Assembly (NCBI RefSeq): GCF_025398175.1
Contig: NZ_CP099734.1
Location: forward strand, 2,666,001 to 2,730,000
Source: Photobacterium sp. TY1-4
Lineage (GTDB): Bacteria; Pseudomonadota; Gammaproteobacteria; Enterobacterales; Vibrionaceae
Direction of reading: 5' to 3'
DNA: 64,000 bases
This document shows, piece by piece, positions 22,537 through 32,526 of this stretch. Numbering within the stretch: position 1 is the stretch's first letter; each line of letters starts with the position of its first letter. The notes under the pieces are model-generated. The model was not told where the DNA came from. It did not search any database and saw nothing but the letters and a program-made list of their open reading frames with translations. The position numbers and the translations under genes are program-made.

Positions 22537-24306
22537 ATGGAGAACACAGCCCTGGCCAGTACTGAGCATATGCATGACAAGCACAACCGTCAGCCGCAAA
22601 ACCATCACAGGAGCAAACGCCCGCTCAAACCCGTGACCACCACCATCGCCCGGGCCATGTTGGTGATTTTGCTGCTTTCGGTCACCACCACCAGCTTCGC
22701 CCTGCTGACGCTGGCCTCCAGCCTCAATGACGCCGAGGCCATTAATGTCTCCGGCTCGATGCGGATGCAAAGCTACCGGCTGGCTTACGATGTGCAGACC
22801 CGCTCACCGCAATTACCGGCCCACTTGGCGCAGTTCGAACAGTCATTGTTTTCGACCTCCATGGCGGCCCTGGAGCACTGGACGGTCCCGGATGACATCA
22901 AGCATCACTACCTCAGCCTGATCGAGCGCTGGCAGTCCCTGCAGCGCCTGCTACAACGCGGCGAGTCACAAGACTTCCTAGATGAAATCGCCAACTTCGT
23001 GGATGATATTGACCGCTTTGTCTTTGAGTTACAGGAATTCTCGGAGATCAAGCTGCAAATTCTGTCGATCATCGGCGGGCTCGGGCTCAGCCTGATCCTG
23101 CTGGTGGCCCTGTTCACCATCCACTTTACCCGACGCAAGATCGTCGCGCCGCTCAACCAGCTGGTCGCGGCCAGTGAGCAAATCCAAAGCGGCCGGTTTG
23201 ATGTCAAACTGGCGGTCAAAAGCGACAACGAACTGGGTATTCTGGCCGGAACGTTCAGCCAGATGGCAACCGAGCTCGGCAAGCTGTATCGTGGCATGGA
23301 AAAGACGGTGGCAGAAAAGACCCGCCGATTACGCCATGCCAATGAATCACTGCAGGTGCTCTACCAATGCTCGCAAGAGCTGTCGGTAAGCCGCTTGTCA
23401 TCGCAGCATTTCTCAGCCATGCTCGATACCCTGATCAATATTGAAGGGCTGACTGCAACCAAGCTGGTGATCGACGAAAGCAACGGACGCAATACCGAAA
23501 TCGCCGCCGGTACGGCGAGCAACGGCACCTGGCATTATCAGGATCTGGAACTGGACGGCCAAATTCTCGGACAACTGTGGTGGCAGTACACCCTGCCCTG
23601 TCCGGACAAAAACCTGATTGATAATCTCGCCCGCACCCTGGCCCGCGGGATCTACTATAATCGCGCCCAGAAACAGGCTGAGCAATTGCTGCTGATGGAA
23701 GAGCGGGCAACCATTGCCCGGGAACTACATGATTCGCTGGCGCAATCCCTGTCTTATCTCAAAATCCAGATGACGTTGCTCAAACGCCAGCTCAGTCACC
23801 ACCAACACGACAGCGCGATGGCGATTATCAGCGAGATTGACCAGGGCCTGTCCGGGGCTTATACCCAACTGCGGGAGCTGCTCAGCACCTTCCGCCTGAC
23901 GATTAAGGAAGCTAACTTCGGCGAAGCGCTGGTAGAAATGCTGAACCCCCTCGATGAGCAAACCGATGCTATGCTCATCATAGAGAACCATCTGTCATCG
24001 CTGAGCCTGGATGCCCACCACCAAGTCCATCTGCTGCAACTGATCCGTGAGGCGGTCCTCAACGCAATTAAACATGCCGACGCTGATGAAATCACGGTGC
24101 ACTGTGCCCAGGATGGCGAGCAGGTGAACATTCTGATCACCGATGACGGCCAGGGCTTTGACCCGGCCGATGAAAAACGCAATCACTACGGACTTGCCAT
24201 CATGACCGAGCGCGCATCCCGCCTGCATGGTGAGCTTTCGATTCACACGACCCAAGGCGCAGGCTGCAAAGTCGCCTTAAGTTTTTCGCTTGAGCCTCAA
24301 GGATAA
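22537..24306 (+). CDS. narQ: Nitrate/nitrite sensor histidine kinase NarQ
   Basis: Membrane sensor kinase for nitrate and nitrite. The 589-residue product has TM1 (about 38-60) and the ligand-binding P-box NVSGSMRMQSYRL (70-82). These are followed by a periplasmic helical domain, TM2 (about 175-197), HAMP, a GAF-like linker, the HisKA_3 motif ARELHDSLAQ with phosphorylated H398, and an HATPase domain. It lacks the cysteine cluster of NarX, so NarQ is the better name. GGGAGG precedes the ATG. It is co-transcribed with narP. Confidence 0.95.
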   Translation: MENTALASTEHMHDKHNRQPQNHHRSKRPLKPVTTTIARAMLVILLLSVTTTSFALLTLASSLNDAEAINVSGSMRMQSYRLAYDVQTRSPQLPAHLAQFEQSLFSTSMAALEHWTVPDDIKHHYLSLIERWQSLQRLLQRGESQDFLDEIANFVDDIDRFVFELQEFSEIKLQILSIIGGLGLSLILLVALFTIHFTRRKIVAPLNQLVAASEQIQSGRFDVKLAVKSDNELGILAGTFSQMATELGKLYRGMEKTVAEKTRRLRHANESLQVLYQCSQELSVSRLSSQHFSAMLDTLINIEGLTATKLVIDESNGRNTEIAAGTASNGTWHYQDLELDGQILGQLWWQYTLPCPDKNLIDNLARTLARGIYYNRAQKQAEQLLLMEERATIARELHDSLAQSLSYLKIQMTLLKRQLSHHQHDSAMAIISEIDQGLSGAYTQLRELLSTFRLTIKEANFGEALVEMLNPLDEQTDAMLIIENHLSSLSLDAHHQVHLLQLIREAVLNAIKHADADEITVHCAQDGEQVNILITDDGQGFDPADEKRNHYGLAIMTERASRLHGELSIHTTQGAGCKVALSFSLEPQG

Positions 24307-24311
24307 TAACG

Positions 24312-24935
24312 ATGACACACTGGAAATTAATGATCGTGGATGATCACCCGCTGATCCGTCGGGGGATCAGCCAGCTGCTGAGTTTTGAACCTGAATTCGA
24401 CATTGTTGCCGAAGCCAGCAACGGCTCTGATGCCGTGCGGCTTGCGGCAGAAAATGAGCCGGACCTGATCCTGCTGGATCTGAATATGAAAGGGATGTCT
24501 GGCCTGGACACCTTAAATGCCATGCGCGCAGAAGATATTTCGGCCAGCATTGTCGTGCTGACAGTCTCCGACAGCCGCGCGGATATCCGGGCCCTGATCA
24601 ATGCCGGGGCCGACGGCTACCTCTTGAAAGATACCGAGCCGGATCAGTTGGTCGCGCTGTTGAAGCAAGCACTGCACGGCGACAAAGCCTACAGCGATCA
24701 GGTGAAAGAATTTCTTGAAGACGACACCGAATATGAATCCCTGCTCGATGCACTGACCGACCGCGAGATGCAGATCCTGCGTGAAGTGGCCAAAGGACAC
24801 CGCAACCGCCAGATTGCCGAATCTCTGTATATCTCGGAAGCCACCGTCAAGGTTCACATGAAGAGTCTGCTCAAGAAACTTCAGGTGAAATCACGCACCG
24901 CGGCCACCGTGCTCTACCTGGAAACCCAGGGATAG
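24312..24935 (+). CDS. narP: Nitrate/nitrite response regulator NarP
   Basis: DNA-binding response regulator phosphorylated by NarQ; it activates nap and other respiratory genes. The 207-residue product has a receiver domain with D10, D11 and the phospho-acceptor near D56 in LILLDLNMKG. A LuxR-type helix-turn-helix is at about residues 143-205 (LTDREMQILREVAKG ... ISEATVKVHMKSLLKKL). It lies five bases after narQ and divergent from nap. Confidence 0.95.
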   Translation: MTHWKLMIVDDHPLIRRGISQLLSFEPEFDIVAEASNGSDAVRLAAENEPDLILLDLNMKGMSGLDTLNAMRAEDISASIVVLTVSDSRADIRALINAGADGYLLKDTEPDQLVALLKQALHGDKAYSDQVKEFLEDDTEYESLLDALTDREMQILREVAKGHRNRQIAESLYISEATVKVHMKSLLKKLQVKSRTAATVLYLETQG

Positions 24936-25010
24936 CCACCAGCCACGGTCAATCAGCATTGCAGTTCAAATCAGCCGGCGGACAGGTTATTCACTGTCCA
25001 TCGGCAGCCA

Positions 25011-25292
25011 TCAGCCGGACACGGATGTAATGATATCCTGCTCTTTGGACACCACCCACTGTAAGTCAAACGGTCCCCAGTCACTCAGCTGGTAGTAACC
25101 ATCATTATGGCGTTTGCCATCCTGTACAAAGGCCAGCTCGATCCCGAAACCGGGCAGCGCCTTGAGTACATCCTGAATCGTACGTCGTGGCCAGCCGGTA
25201 ATTTCGATGAGCTTCGGCACATTGGGCCGCTCGACCTTCTCAACCAACAGGGCTAAATATAAACGACGGGCAAAAACCGGATTCAATTCCAT
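25011..25292 (-). CDS. Small winged-helix DNA-binding protein
   Basis: The 93-residue product starts MELNPVFARRLYLALLVEKV. The segment VPKLIEITGWPRRTIQDVLKAL reads as a helix-turn-helix, and the C-terminal part as a beta wing. It resembles the short stand-alone winged-helix family (HTH_43-like) of vibrios; the family name is from memory. The ATG at 25292 has GGAGG six bases upstream, so I reject longer in-frame starts. It is a single gene between narP and ompW; its targets are unknown. Confidence 0.75.
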   Translation of the reverse strand: MELNPVFARRLYLALLVEKVERPNVPKLIEITGWPRRTIQDVLKALPGFGIELAFVQDGKRHNDGYYQLSDWGPFDLQWVVSKEQDIITSVSG

Positions 25293-25539
25293 TGAGACCT
25301 CCATTCTGTGATGGTTAGCTATTATTCCGACTTCTGCTGCGGGGATGTTGCGTTTGATCAATATGAAGTGAAATTTCGCCATGCCGGCGTTCATTTCACG
25401 ATGAAGGGCGAATTTCATGACTTTTCACCATCATCTTGGGGGAGCTGACGACGCGCTCAAACCAGACGCACGCAAACAAACAGGCCGGACCCAAAGGCCC
25501 AGCCTAGTTATCCGAATCGCTAATCCGACGCGGCTTGGC

Positions 25540-26178
25540 TTAGAAGCTATAACCGGCAGACAGCATAAAGACCCAAGGATCGATCTCGGTGTTGATTGAG
25601 ACCGGGTCACCGCCCAAGGTGAAGTTCACGTCGGTTTCAATGTCGGCATACCAAACCGACGCGCCGACATACCAGTTATCTTTCACCTGATAGTCCAGGC
25701 CGACATTAGCCGCCAGTCCCCAGGAATCATCCAATGACAGGTTACCTAGCCCCAGGTTTTTAGCCCCACTGTTGAAGTCTTCGTTAAAGAAGGTGGTGTA
25801 GTTCAGGCCGGCACCGACATATGGGCGCAACTTGCTGTTGCTGTCCATAAAGTAGTACTGCACCATCAGTGTCGGTGGCAGGTGCTCCACTTCGGCGATA
25901 TCACCCAGCGGGCCCAGTGATACCGTATGTTTGAACGGCGTAGCCGCCAGCAATTCAACACTGAGATTATCGGTGAGCATATATCCCACGGTCAGGCCCA
26001 GTTGGGTATCCGAGTCAATGCCAAATTCACCGAACCCGGCAACATCATCGCTACTTTCATTCGGCATCACTGTCGCGGCGCCGACACGAACCAGAATGTC
26101 GCCTTTCTGGTGAGCAAGAGCCTGAGGTGCAAGGGTCATTGCAGCGAGCACAGCTGCAGCACAAATTGTTGTTTTCAT
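25540..26178 (-). CDS. ompW: Outer membrane protein OmpW
   Basis: Small eight-stranded outer-membrane barrel that may pass hydrophobic molecules. From the ATG at 26178 the product is 212 residues with a signal peptide ending ALA-HQKGD. It has the OmpW features MLTDNLSVELLAATPF and LPPTLMVQYYF, and the C-terminal aromatic signature ends in F. Two perfect FNR boxes lie upstream, in line with oxygen control of ompW in enterics. Confidence 0.96.
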   Translation of the reverse strand: MKTTICAAAVLAAMTLAPQALAHQKGDILVRVGAATVMPNESSDDVAGFGEFGIDSDTQLGLTVGYMLTDNLSVELLAATPFKHTVSLGPLGDIAEVEHLPPTLMVQYYFMDSNSKLRPYVGAGLNYTTFFNEDFNSGAKNLGLGNLSLDDSWGLAANVGLDYQVKDNWYVGASVWYADIETDVNFTLGGDPVSINTEIDPWVFMLSAGYSF

Positions 26179-26275
26179 TATTATTGACTCCATTCCTTTT
26201 GAAGATCCCGGATGGGAATAAATTGGCCTTCTTATTGAACGGAGCCAAATGTAACGAGATTGAAACCTGCCCGTA

Positions 26276-26289
26276 TTGATTGAAATCAA
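26276..26289 (-). promoter_or_regulatory. FNR box, proximal to ompW
   Basis: TTGAT-TGAA-ATCAA fits the FNR consensus TTGATN4ATCAA with no mismatch, and the symmetry extends one base further on each side. Its centre is about 104 bases before the ompW start. Confidence 0.8.
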
Positions 26290-26319
26290 TTTAAAAAAAT
26301 TAACCACAATAAATAACTC

Positions 26320-26333
26320 TTGATACAGATCAA
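26320..26333 (-). promoter_or_regulatory. FNR box, distal to ompW
   Basis: TTGAT-ACAG-ATCAA is a second full match to the FNR consensus, 44 bases centre-to-centre from the first (close to four helical turns, same face of DNA). The plus-strand gene yffB starts 285 bases away, so ompW is the likelier target. Confidence 0.8.
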
Positions 26334-26617
26334 CAACTTACACACTGATACTACAGGTTTCACCCGGTGGGAGGCCCGTGTTACATTTTCCACGCATTTT
26401 ATGCAACATGACTCGCAATTATTTTTTGATCTGGCACAAGATCATGCACCCGGAAATTTGCAATAACCACTTGTTTTGTAGTGTTAAATATCTCAGCATC
26501 CCCAGTCGCCTCAAGGCTGGCGGCAAATGTATCGCTTCCCATCAAGACCATTGCGAAGCCCGGGCAATCTCGTTATAAAGGAAGGCCTAGCGATAACAAC
26601 CAAAAGTCAGTCCCATT

Positions 26618-26974
26618 ATGAGTACAATTGCCTACGGCATTAAGAATTGCGACACCATCAAAAAAATGAAGAAGTGGCTGGATGCGGAAAATATTTCCTA
26701 CCGCTTCCATGACTACCGCGTTGATGGCTTAGATGCAGCCCTGCTGGAAACCTTTGAAGCCCAACTGGGTTGGGAAGCCATGGTCAACAAGCGCGGCACC
26801 ACCTACCGCCAGCTGAGTGATGAACAGAGAGCCGGCCTGAACCGCGAAACTGCTCTGGCCCTGCTGCTGGAATACCCGGCGATGATCAAGCGCCCGCTGC
26901 TGGTTCACAACGACCGCTATCACCTCGGCTTCAAGCCGGACCAATACCACGCCATTTTTCATGCTCACCAATAA
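26618..26974 (+). CDS. yffB: ArsC-family reductase-like protein YffB
   Basis: The 118-residue protein has the thioredoxin-like fold of the ArsC/Spx family. The only active-site cysteine is C11 in [15 protein letters not shown]; the family's TxxR loop is present as IKRPLL. YffB-type proteins are probably glutathione-dependent oxidoreductases of unknown substrate. It lies 14 bases upstream of dapE, the same order as in E. coli. Confidence 0.92.
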   Translation: MSTIAYGIKNCDTIKKMKKWLDAENISYRFHDYRVDGLDAALLETFEAQLGWEAMVNKRGTTYRQLSDEQRAGLNRETALALLLEYPAMIKRPLLVHNDRYHLGFKPDQYHAIFHAHQ

Positions 26975-26988
26975 GTAAGGATACAAGG

Positions 26989-28122
26989 ATGTCAGACAGC
27001 CCGGTTATCGCTCTGGCGAAAGACTTGATCAGCCGTATTTCCGTGACCCCGGCAGATGCTGGTTGCCAGGACGTGATGATTGAACGTCTTGAAAAACTCG
27101 GTTTTACCATCGAACCGATGATTTTTGAAGACACCACCAACCTGTGGGCCCGCCGCGGCACCGAAGCACCGCTACTGGTGTTCGCCGGACATACAGATGT
27201 CGTCCCGGCCGGGCCGTCAGAGCAATGGCATACCCCGCCGTTTGAGCCCACCATCATTGATGGCTACCTCCACGGCCGTGGGGCCGCCGATATGAAAGGC
27301 TCACTGGCCTGCTTCATCGTCGCCATTGAACGCTTTCTGGCAGACAACCCGGATCATCCGGGCTCGATCGGCCTGCTGATCACCTCAGATGAAGAAGGGC
27401 CGTTTATCAACGGCACCACCCGGGTGATCGATACCCTGGAAGCGCGCAACGAGAAAATCGATATGTGTATTGTCGGTGAGCCCTCCAGTACCCATTTCGT
27501 GGGTGATGTAGTGAAAAACGGCCGTCGCGGCTCAATCACCGGGGATATCACCATCAAAGGGACCCAGGGCCATGTCGCGTACCCGCATCTGGCAGACAAC
27601 CCGGTGCACCGGGCAATGCCGGCACTGGCTGAACTGGCCGCCACCACCTGGGACAACGGCAACGACTATTTCCCGCCGACCAGCTTCCAGATTGCCAACT
27701 TACAAGCCGGTACCGGCGCATCGAACGTGATCCCGGGCGAGTTCCATGTCCAGTTCAATTTCCGCTTCAGCACTGAGCTGACTGCCGACGATATCAAGCG
27801 CAAAGTGCATTCCGTGCTCGATGCCCATGGTCTGGACTATGATCTGAAGTGGACCTTCAGCGGCCATCCGTTCCTGACCGATGAGGGCACACTACTGGCT
27901 GCGGTGGTCGAGGCCATTGAAGAGGTCAACCACCAGAAACCCGCGCTCCTGACCACCGGTGGCACCTCGGACGGACGCTTTATCGCCCGGACCGGCGCCC
28001 AAGTTGTGGAGCTGGGACCGGTAAACGCGACCATTCATAAAGTGAACGAATGCGTGAAAGTAGCCGACCTGGAAAAGCTGACGGATATGTATCAGAAAAT
28101 CCTGGAAAAATCTTTGCAATGA
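26989..28122 (+). CDS. dapE: Succinyl-diaminopimelate desuccinylase
   Basis: Zinc enzyme that removes succinate from N-succinyl-LL-diaminopimelate in lysine and cell-wall precursor synthesis. The 377-residue product has the M20 metal motifs [15 protein letters not shown] and SDEEG, and the late [10 protein letters not shown] stretch typical of DapE. AAGG lies before the ATG. Its stop overlaps the start of the next gene (ATGA). Confidence 0.98.
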   Translation: MSDSPVIALAKDLISRISVTPADAGCQDVMIERLEKLGFTIEPMIFEDTTNLWARRGTEAPLLVFAGHTDVVPAGPSEQWHTPPFEPTIIDGYLHGRGAADMKGSLACFIVAIERFLADNPDHPGSIGLLITSDEEGPFINGTTRVIDTLEARNEKIDMCIVGEPSSTHFVGDVVKNGRRGSITGDITIKGTQGHVAYPHLADNPVHRAMPALAELAATTWDNGNDYFPPTSFQIANLQAGTGASNVIPGEFHVQFNFRFSTELTADDIKRKVHSVLDAHGLDYDLKWTFSGHPFLTDEGTLLAAVVEAIEEVNHQKPALLTTGGTSDGRFIARTGAQVVELGPVNATIHKVNECVKVADLEKLTDMYQKILEKSLQ

Positions 28123-28814
28123 CCCTTCCTACTGGCGCCCGGCCGCTCACGGCCGGGCAACTCACCGGCCAATCTGAAACCCATCTGATCTCGGTACAGC
28201 AATACCAGCTGCACCGTGAGACACGCCCGGCATTTCTGGCCTTACAGCAAGCCGCCAAACAGGCCGGATTCGATCTCAGAATTGCCAGCGCATTTCGCGG
28301 CTTTGAGCGCCAGCTGATGATTTGGAACCACAAGTTCAACGGCAACCGGCCGCTGCTGGACAGCAACAGCCAGCCGGTCGACGCCGCATCGCTCAGCGAG
28401 CTTGACCGTATCCATACCATTATGCGCTGGTCGGCCCTGCCCGGTGCGAGCCGTCATCACTGGGGCACGGATCTTGACGTCTATGCGGCCAACTGCCTGC
28501 CGGACGGGGTCAACCTGCAATTAGAGCCCTGGGAGTATGCGCCGGGCGGCCATCAGGCCGAGTTCAGCCAATGGCTGCAGGCATCCCTCACCACGTTCGA
28601 CTTTTATCTACCTTACGCCGAAGATCGCAACGGCGTTGCGGTGGAGCCCTGGCACATCAGCCATGCGCCCGTCAGCTCGCCCCTGCTGGCCCAACTGACA
28701 CCCGAGTTGCTCCATCGCACACTTCATGCCAGCCAAATCGCTGGAAAGTCGCAGATTTTGGCAAATCTTGATACGCTTTATACAAGGTACATTGCAAATG
28801 TTTGTGAGGTTTAA
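28119..28814 (+). CDS. M15-family D-alanyl-D-alanine carboxypeptidase
   Basis: Zinc peptidase of the VanY/M15B type, expected to trim D-Ala-D-Ala ends of cell-wall peptides. From the ATG at 28119 the product is 231 residues with the metal motif [10 protein letters not shown] (ligands H113 and D120) and the third ligand H179 in EPWHISH. It has no signal peptide, so it would act in the cytoplasm, perhaps on recycled peptides, or be exported some other way. It overlaps the dapE stop by four bases and is translationally coupled to it. Confidence 0.9.
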   Translation: MTLPTGARPLTAGQLTGQSETHLISVQQYQLHRETRPAFLALQQAAKQAGFDLRIASAFRGFERQLMIWNHKFNGNRPLLDSNSQPVDAASLSELDRIHTIMRWSALPGASRHHWGTDLDVYAANCLPDGVNLQLEPWEYAPGGHQAEFSQWLQASLTTFDFYLPYAEDRNGVAVEPWHISHAPVSSPLLAQLTPELLHRTLHASQIAGKSQILANLDTLYTRYIANVCEV

Positions 28815-29067
<253 letters not shown>

Positions 29068-29091
29068 ACTGAATCAAAAAACACACACAAT

Positions 29092-29124
29092 AAAAAAGCG
29101 AGCGTCATCGACACTCGCTTTTTT
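29092..29124. terminator. Terminator of the yffB-dapE operon
   Basis: GCGAG (29098-29102) pairs with CTCGC (29114-29118). An inner GTC/GAC stem is present, with six A before and six T after. The symmetry would allow action in both directions. Confidence 0.9.
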
Positions 29125-29162
29125 GTCTTCGCTCTTTCTCGTTTCCCACGGAACCAGACCCA

Positions 29163-29392
29163 GAGCAATCAGCCCAAGGTCAGTTTTGCGAAAGTACGTT
29201 TTAGCTAACTTCCTTCGCAACTGAGCTCGCAGCCAGTTTCCACGAACGCAAAGAGAAACAGCATCCACTTTACCCCGGAACAATCAGCCCACAGTCAGTC
29301 TTGTGAGAACAAAGAACAAGCGCGGAGTTTACGCATGTAAATGAGCACTTGTGATGCAGTTATCGCAAGACTGACGACTGGCTGTTTGTTAC
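29163..29392. repeat. Two adjacent palindromic (ERIC-like/MITE-like) elements
   Basis: The better copy is 29279-29390. Its left arm 29279-29306 (starts AACAATCAGCC, ends GTCAGTCTTGTGA) matches the reverse complement of its right arm 29363-29390 at about 22 of 28 positions. In the centre lies TTTAC-GCAT-GTAAA (29328-29341) inside GGAGTTTAC...GTAAATGAGC, which resembles the core of ERIC sequences. A degenerate copy precedes it: left arm 29165-29190 (AATCAGCCCAAGGTCAGTTTTGCG) and right arm about 29215-29242 (TTCGCAACTGAG). The right arm of the better copy overlaps the proA stop codon at 29389-29391. No transposase gene is present. Confidence 0.75.
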
Positions 29393-30645
29393 GGGCGAGA
29401 CAGGTAATCTGCGACACCAACCCATTTATAACTGGTCAGCTCTTCCAGCCCCATCGGGCCGCGGGCGTGTAGTTTCTGAGTTGAAACGGCCACTTCCGCA
29501 CCCAGGCCAAACTGTGCGCCATCTGTAAATCGAGTAGATGCATTGACATACACTGCAGCGGAGCCGGCGGCATTGACGAATCGCTCAGCAGCCTGCAGGT
29601 TGTTGGTCAGGATCGCATCAGAATGGCTGGCATTGTGGTGGCGCATGTGGGCGATCGCTTCATCAACATCCTTGACGAGTTTGACGCCCAGGGTATAGCT
29701 GAGCCATTCGGTATCAAAGTCCCCTTCTGCGACAGGACGCAGCGAAGCTGCCTTGCCTTCCAGCAAGGCAAAACTGCCCTCATCGGCAACAAAGGCCACG
29801 TTCGACTTATTCAGCCGCTCGGCAAGGCGTGGCAGAAAGGCTTCCGCCACGGCTTCGTGCACCAGCAGGGTATCGAGGGCGTTACAGGCCGACGGGCGCT
29901 GTACCTTGGCATTTTCGACCACATCAATGGCGCGGGCCAGGTCGGCGCTGTCGTCCACATAGACATGACTGATGCCGAAGCCGCCGATAATTACCGGAAT
30001 CGTGCTGTTTTCCTTACACATTTTGTGCAGGCCGGCACCACCGCGCGGGATGATCATATCGACGTACTGATCCATTTTCAGCAATTGAGACACCAGCTCA
30101 CGGTCCGGTTTCTCAATGTACTGCACCGACGCGGCCGGCAGACCCGCTTTCTCAAGCGCGGTCTGGATCACTTTGACCAGCGCCATGTTGGAATGGAAGG
30201 TTTCGCGGCCACCGCGCAAAATACTGGCATTACCGGTTTTCAGGCACAGCGCCGCAATATCGATGGTCACATTCGGCCGGGCTTCGTAAATCACCCCGAC
30301 CACCCCCAGCGGCACCCGACGGCGGCTCAGGCGCATGCCGTTCTCCAGGACTTTACAGTCCAGCTCGGCACCCACCGGATCATTGAGTCCGATGACATTA
30401 CGAACATCATTGGCAATGCCGCTCAGACGTTCTGCGTTCAGCAGCAGGCGATCGACCAGCGCATCACTCATGCCCGATGCTTTCGCCGCTTCAATGTCTT
30501 GGGCATTGGCCGCCAGAATCACATCACGGTTGGCTTCCAGCTCATCGGCGATGATCGCCAAGGCATGATTTTTCTGTTGTGTTGCTGCCGTTGCCAGTGC
30601 AAACGCGGCTTGCTGCGCCGCTTGCCCCATCAATTCAAGATCCAC
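29389..30645 (-). CDS. proA: Gamma-glutamyl phosphate reductase
   Basis: Second enzyme of proline synthesis; it reduces glutamyl-5-phosphate to the semialdehyde with NADPH. The 418-residue product has the aldehyde-dehydrogenase fold with the catalytic cysteine in [11 protein letters not shown] and the GGRETFHSN loop. The start is GTG (30645). It follows proB by 54 bases. Its stop codon lies in the arm of a palindromic element, so the mRNA 3' end is probably the hairpin of that element. Confidence 0.98.
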   Translation of the reverse strand: MDLELMGQAAQQAAFALATAATQQKNHALAIIADELEANRDVILAANAQDIEAAKASGMSDALVDRLLLNAERLSGIANDVRNVIGLNDPVGAELDCKVLENGMRLSRRRVPLGVVGVIYEARPNVTIDIAALCLKTGNASILRGGRETFHSNMALVKVIQTALEKAGLPAASVQYIEKPDRELVSQLLKMDQYVDMIIPRGGAGLHKMCKENSTIPVIIGGFGISHVYVDDSADLARAIDVVENAKVQRPSACNALDTLLVHEAVAEAFLPRLAERLNKSNVAFVADEGSFALLEGKAASLRPVAEGDFDTEWLSYTLGVKLVKDVDEAIAHMRHHNASHSDAILTNNLQAAERFVNAAGSAAVYVNASTRFTDGAQFGLGAEVAVSTQKLHARGPMGLEELTSYKWVGVADYLSRP

Positions 30646-30699
30646 TGTCTTCCCCTATTCTTTTCTTATACGTTGATGCTAAACCGACATTGGGCCAGC

Positions 30700-31881
30700 T
30701 CAGATCAGGACCAGATCATCACGGTGAATGGCCACTGGCCCATATTCATAGCCCAGCACCTGATGAATGTCCTGACTGTGTTTACCGGCAATTTTTGCCA
30801 TGTCCCGGCTGGAATAGCGGCAGATCCCGCGTGCCAGCAACACGCCCTGGGCATTGAAAATCCGAGTCACTTCCCCGCGCTCAAATTCACCTTTCACCGT
30901 CAGGATCCCTTTCGACAACAGGCTGCTGCCGCGCTGCTGAACCGCCACAGCCGCACCGTCATCAATCACGATGTCTCCGGCAGGCGGTGGCCCGGCCAGG
31001 ATCCAACGCTTGCGGCTCTCGAGCGGCGATTCCAACGGCAGAAAGCGGGTTCCCACCGATTCACCCCGGACCAGATCAGCAATCACTTCCGGACGGCTGC
31101 CTGCTGCGATGACGACTTCGATCCCGGCCCGACGGGCAACATCCGCTGCTTGCAGCTTGGTTGCCATGCCGCCGGTGCCCAAACCGCCGACGCTCCCGCC
31201 GGCCAGTTTGTGCAGGGTTTCATCAATGGTGTGCACTTCGCGGATCAATTCCGCCTCCGGATTCCGGCGCGGATCGGCGGTAAACAGGCCCGGCTGATCG
31301 GTCAGCAACAGCAGTTTATCGGCGGAGGTCAAGATACCCACCAGGGCGGACAGGTTATCGTTATCGCCCACTTTGATCTCTGTGGTGGCGACGGCGTCAT
31401 TTTCATTAACCACCGGGATAATCCCATTGTCCAGCAGGGCGACGATCATATCGCGTGCATTGAGGAAGCGCTCGCGGTCATCAAGGTCGGCCCGGGTCAA
31501 CAACATCTGCCCGACATGCAGGCCATAAATCCCGAACAGCCGTTCCCATTCCTGGATCAAACGGCTCTGGCCGACGGCCGCCAGCAATTGTTTGCTGGCC
31601 ATGGTTTTGGGGAGTTCGGGGTATCCCAGATGCTCGCGCCCTGCTGCAATCGCCCCGGAAGTCACCAGGATCACCTTGTGACCTTGCTTACGCAAGGATG
31701 CACACTGGCGAACCAACTCGACCATATGGGCGCGATCCAGCTGCAGGGTCCCACCGGTCAATACACTGGTGCCCAGTTTAATGACAATGGTTTGCTGAGG
31801 GGAATGAACCGACTGTGTGTCGGAAGCGTGCGCGCTGGAAAGTGTCTGCGCGGTCACCTGAATATGATTCGTCTCTGCCAT
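30700..31881 (-). CDS. proB: Glutamate 5-kinase
   Basis: First, feedback-controlled step of proline synthesis: glutamate to glutamyl-5-phosphate. The kinase domain starts [15 protein letters not shown] and contains the PVVNENDAV and GDNDNLSA active-site segments; a C-terminal PUA domain begins near residue 285. With the ATG at 31881 the product is 393 residues, including about 30 residues before the usual start, rich in Ser/Thr/Gln/His. The ribosome-binding site is weak, so the true start is uncertain; an in-frame ATG at 31971 is less likely because it would overlap the crl terminator. Confidence 0.95.
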   Translation of the reverse strand: MAETNHIQVTAQTLSSAHASDTQSVHSPQQTIVIKLGTSVLTGGTLQLDRAHMVELVRQCASLRKQGHKVILVTSGAIAAGREHLGYPELPKTMASKQLLAAVGQSRLIQEWERLFGIYGLHVGQMLLTRADLDDRERFLNARDMIVALLDNGIIPVVNENDAVATTEIKVGDNDNLSALVGILTSADKLLLLTDQPGLFTADPRRNPEAELIREVHTIDETLHKLAGGSVGGLGTGGMATKLQAADVARRAGIEVVIAAGSRPEVIADLVRGESVGTRFLPLESPLESRKRWILAGPPPAGDIVIDDGAAVAVQQRGSSLLSKGILTVKGEFERGEVTRIFNAQGVLLARGICRYSSRDMAKIAGKHSQDIHQVLGYEYGPVAIHRDDLVLI

Positions 31882-31951
31882 TGGGATAAACAACTGTGAT
31901 GAAAAAAAGATTACCCGATGTTTTATCAATCCCCTTGGTAGATCACAAGAA

Positions 31952-31973
31952 AAATGCGCTGAAAAGCGCATTT
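31952..31973 (-). terminator. Terminator after crl
   Basis: Nine-base perfect arms AAATGCGCT (31952-31960) and AGCGCATTT (31965-31973) have a four-base loop. On the minus strand the stem is followed by TTTTTC. It lies 38 bases past the crl stop and separates crl from proBA. Confidence 0.88.
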
Positions 31974-32010
31974 ATCAAGTCAGCGAAGCGATGCACGAGG
32001 CAGCAGTAAA

Positions 32011-32412
32011 TCAGGCCGGGCTTCCCAGCTCAGCCTCCTCCAGCTCCCGTGCCGGGGTGACGGTTAAACTCAGCTCATCCTGAAGCAGGCCGGTCAGCTT
32101 GGGATAAAAATCATTAAGGGTTTGCAGCACCGCCTGCTCGTGTTTGGCCGGTACTGATTCTTTCAACCATTCGCCTTCGCTGTCATAGCGGCCGAAAAAG
32201 TAACGATATTCAAAGCCGGTTTCGGTCGCCGACAGGATCAGCCACCACCCCCAGAACTCCCGTTCTTCCGGCTCTTTTTTGGCGCTGATACAGCTGGCCA
32301 GACAATCGAAGAAAAAATAGCCTTCAGATGAGTGCTGCTGTCGCAGATAAGGCCCCAGCGCCGTCAGTTTCGTCATCAGTCGGCCATGTGGCGGGAAGAT
32401 TGTTGTAGTCAT
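32011..32412 (-). CDS. crl: Sigma-S binding protein Crl
   Basis: Small cytoplasmic factor that favours assembly of RNA polymerase with sigma S (RpoS). The 133-residue product has the conserved Crl core AKKEPEEREFWGWWL and YFFGRYDSEGEW. In this family crl lies beside frsA in vibrios, as here. Regulatory sites upstream cannot be marked with confidence. Confidence 0.93.
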   Translation of the reverse strand: MTTTIFPPHGRLMTKLTALGPYLRQQHSSEGYFFFDCLASCISAKKEPEEREFWGWWLILSATETGFEYRYFFGRYDSEGEWLKESVPAKHEQAVLQTLNDFYPKLTGLLQDELSLTVTPARELEEAELGSPA

Positions 32413-32526
32413 AGCGTTTCTCCATCCTTAGACAATCGCGCAGGAACAGCAATCGCCAAACATCAGGGTGTCATGCCCAACGTTGCACCCTATTGTATTC
32501 CATTTAAGCTATAACTACCGAAAATG

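Noticed and set aside
26378..26578. 66-codon plus-strand frame upstream of yffB
   Set aside because: No ribosome-binding site, odd composition (many His, Cys and Ile), lies in the ompW-yffB regulatory region.
29623..31899. 758-codon open frame on the plus strand across proA and proB
   Set aside because: It lies wholly antisense to two well-identified genes. Its amino-acid pattern is low in recognisable domains and rich in His/Gln, as expected from reverse-frame reading of GC-ending codons.
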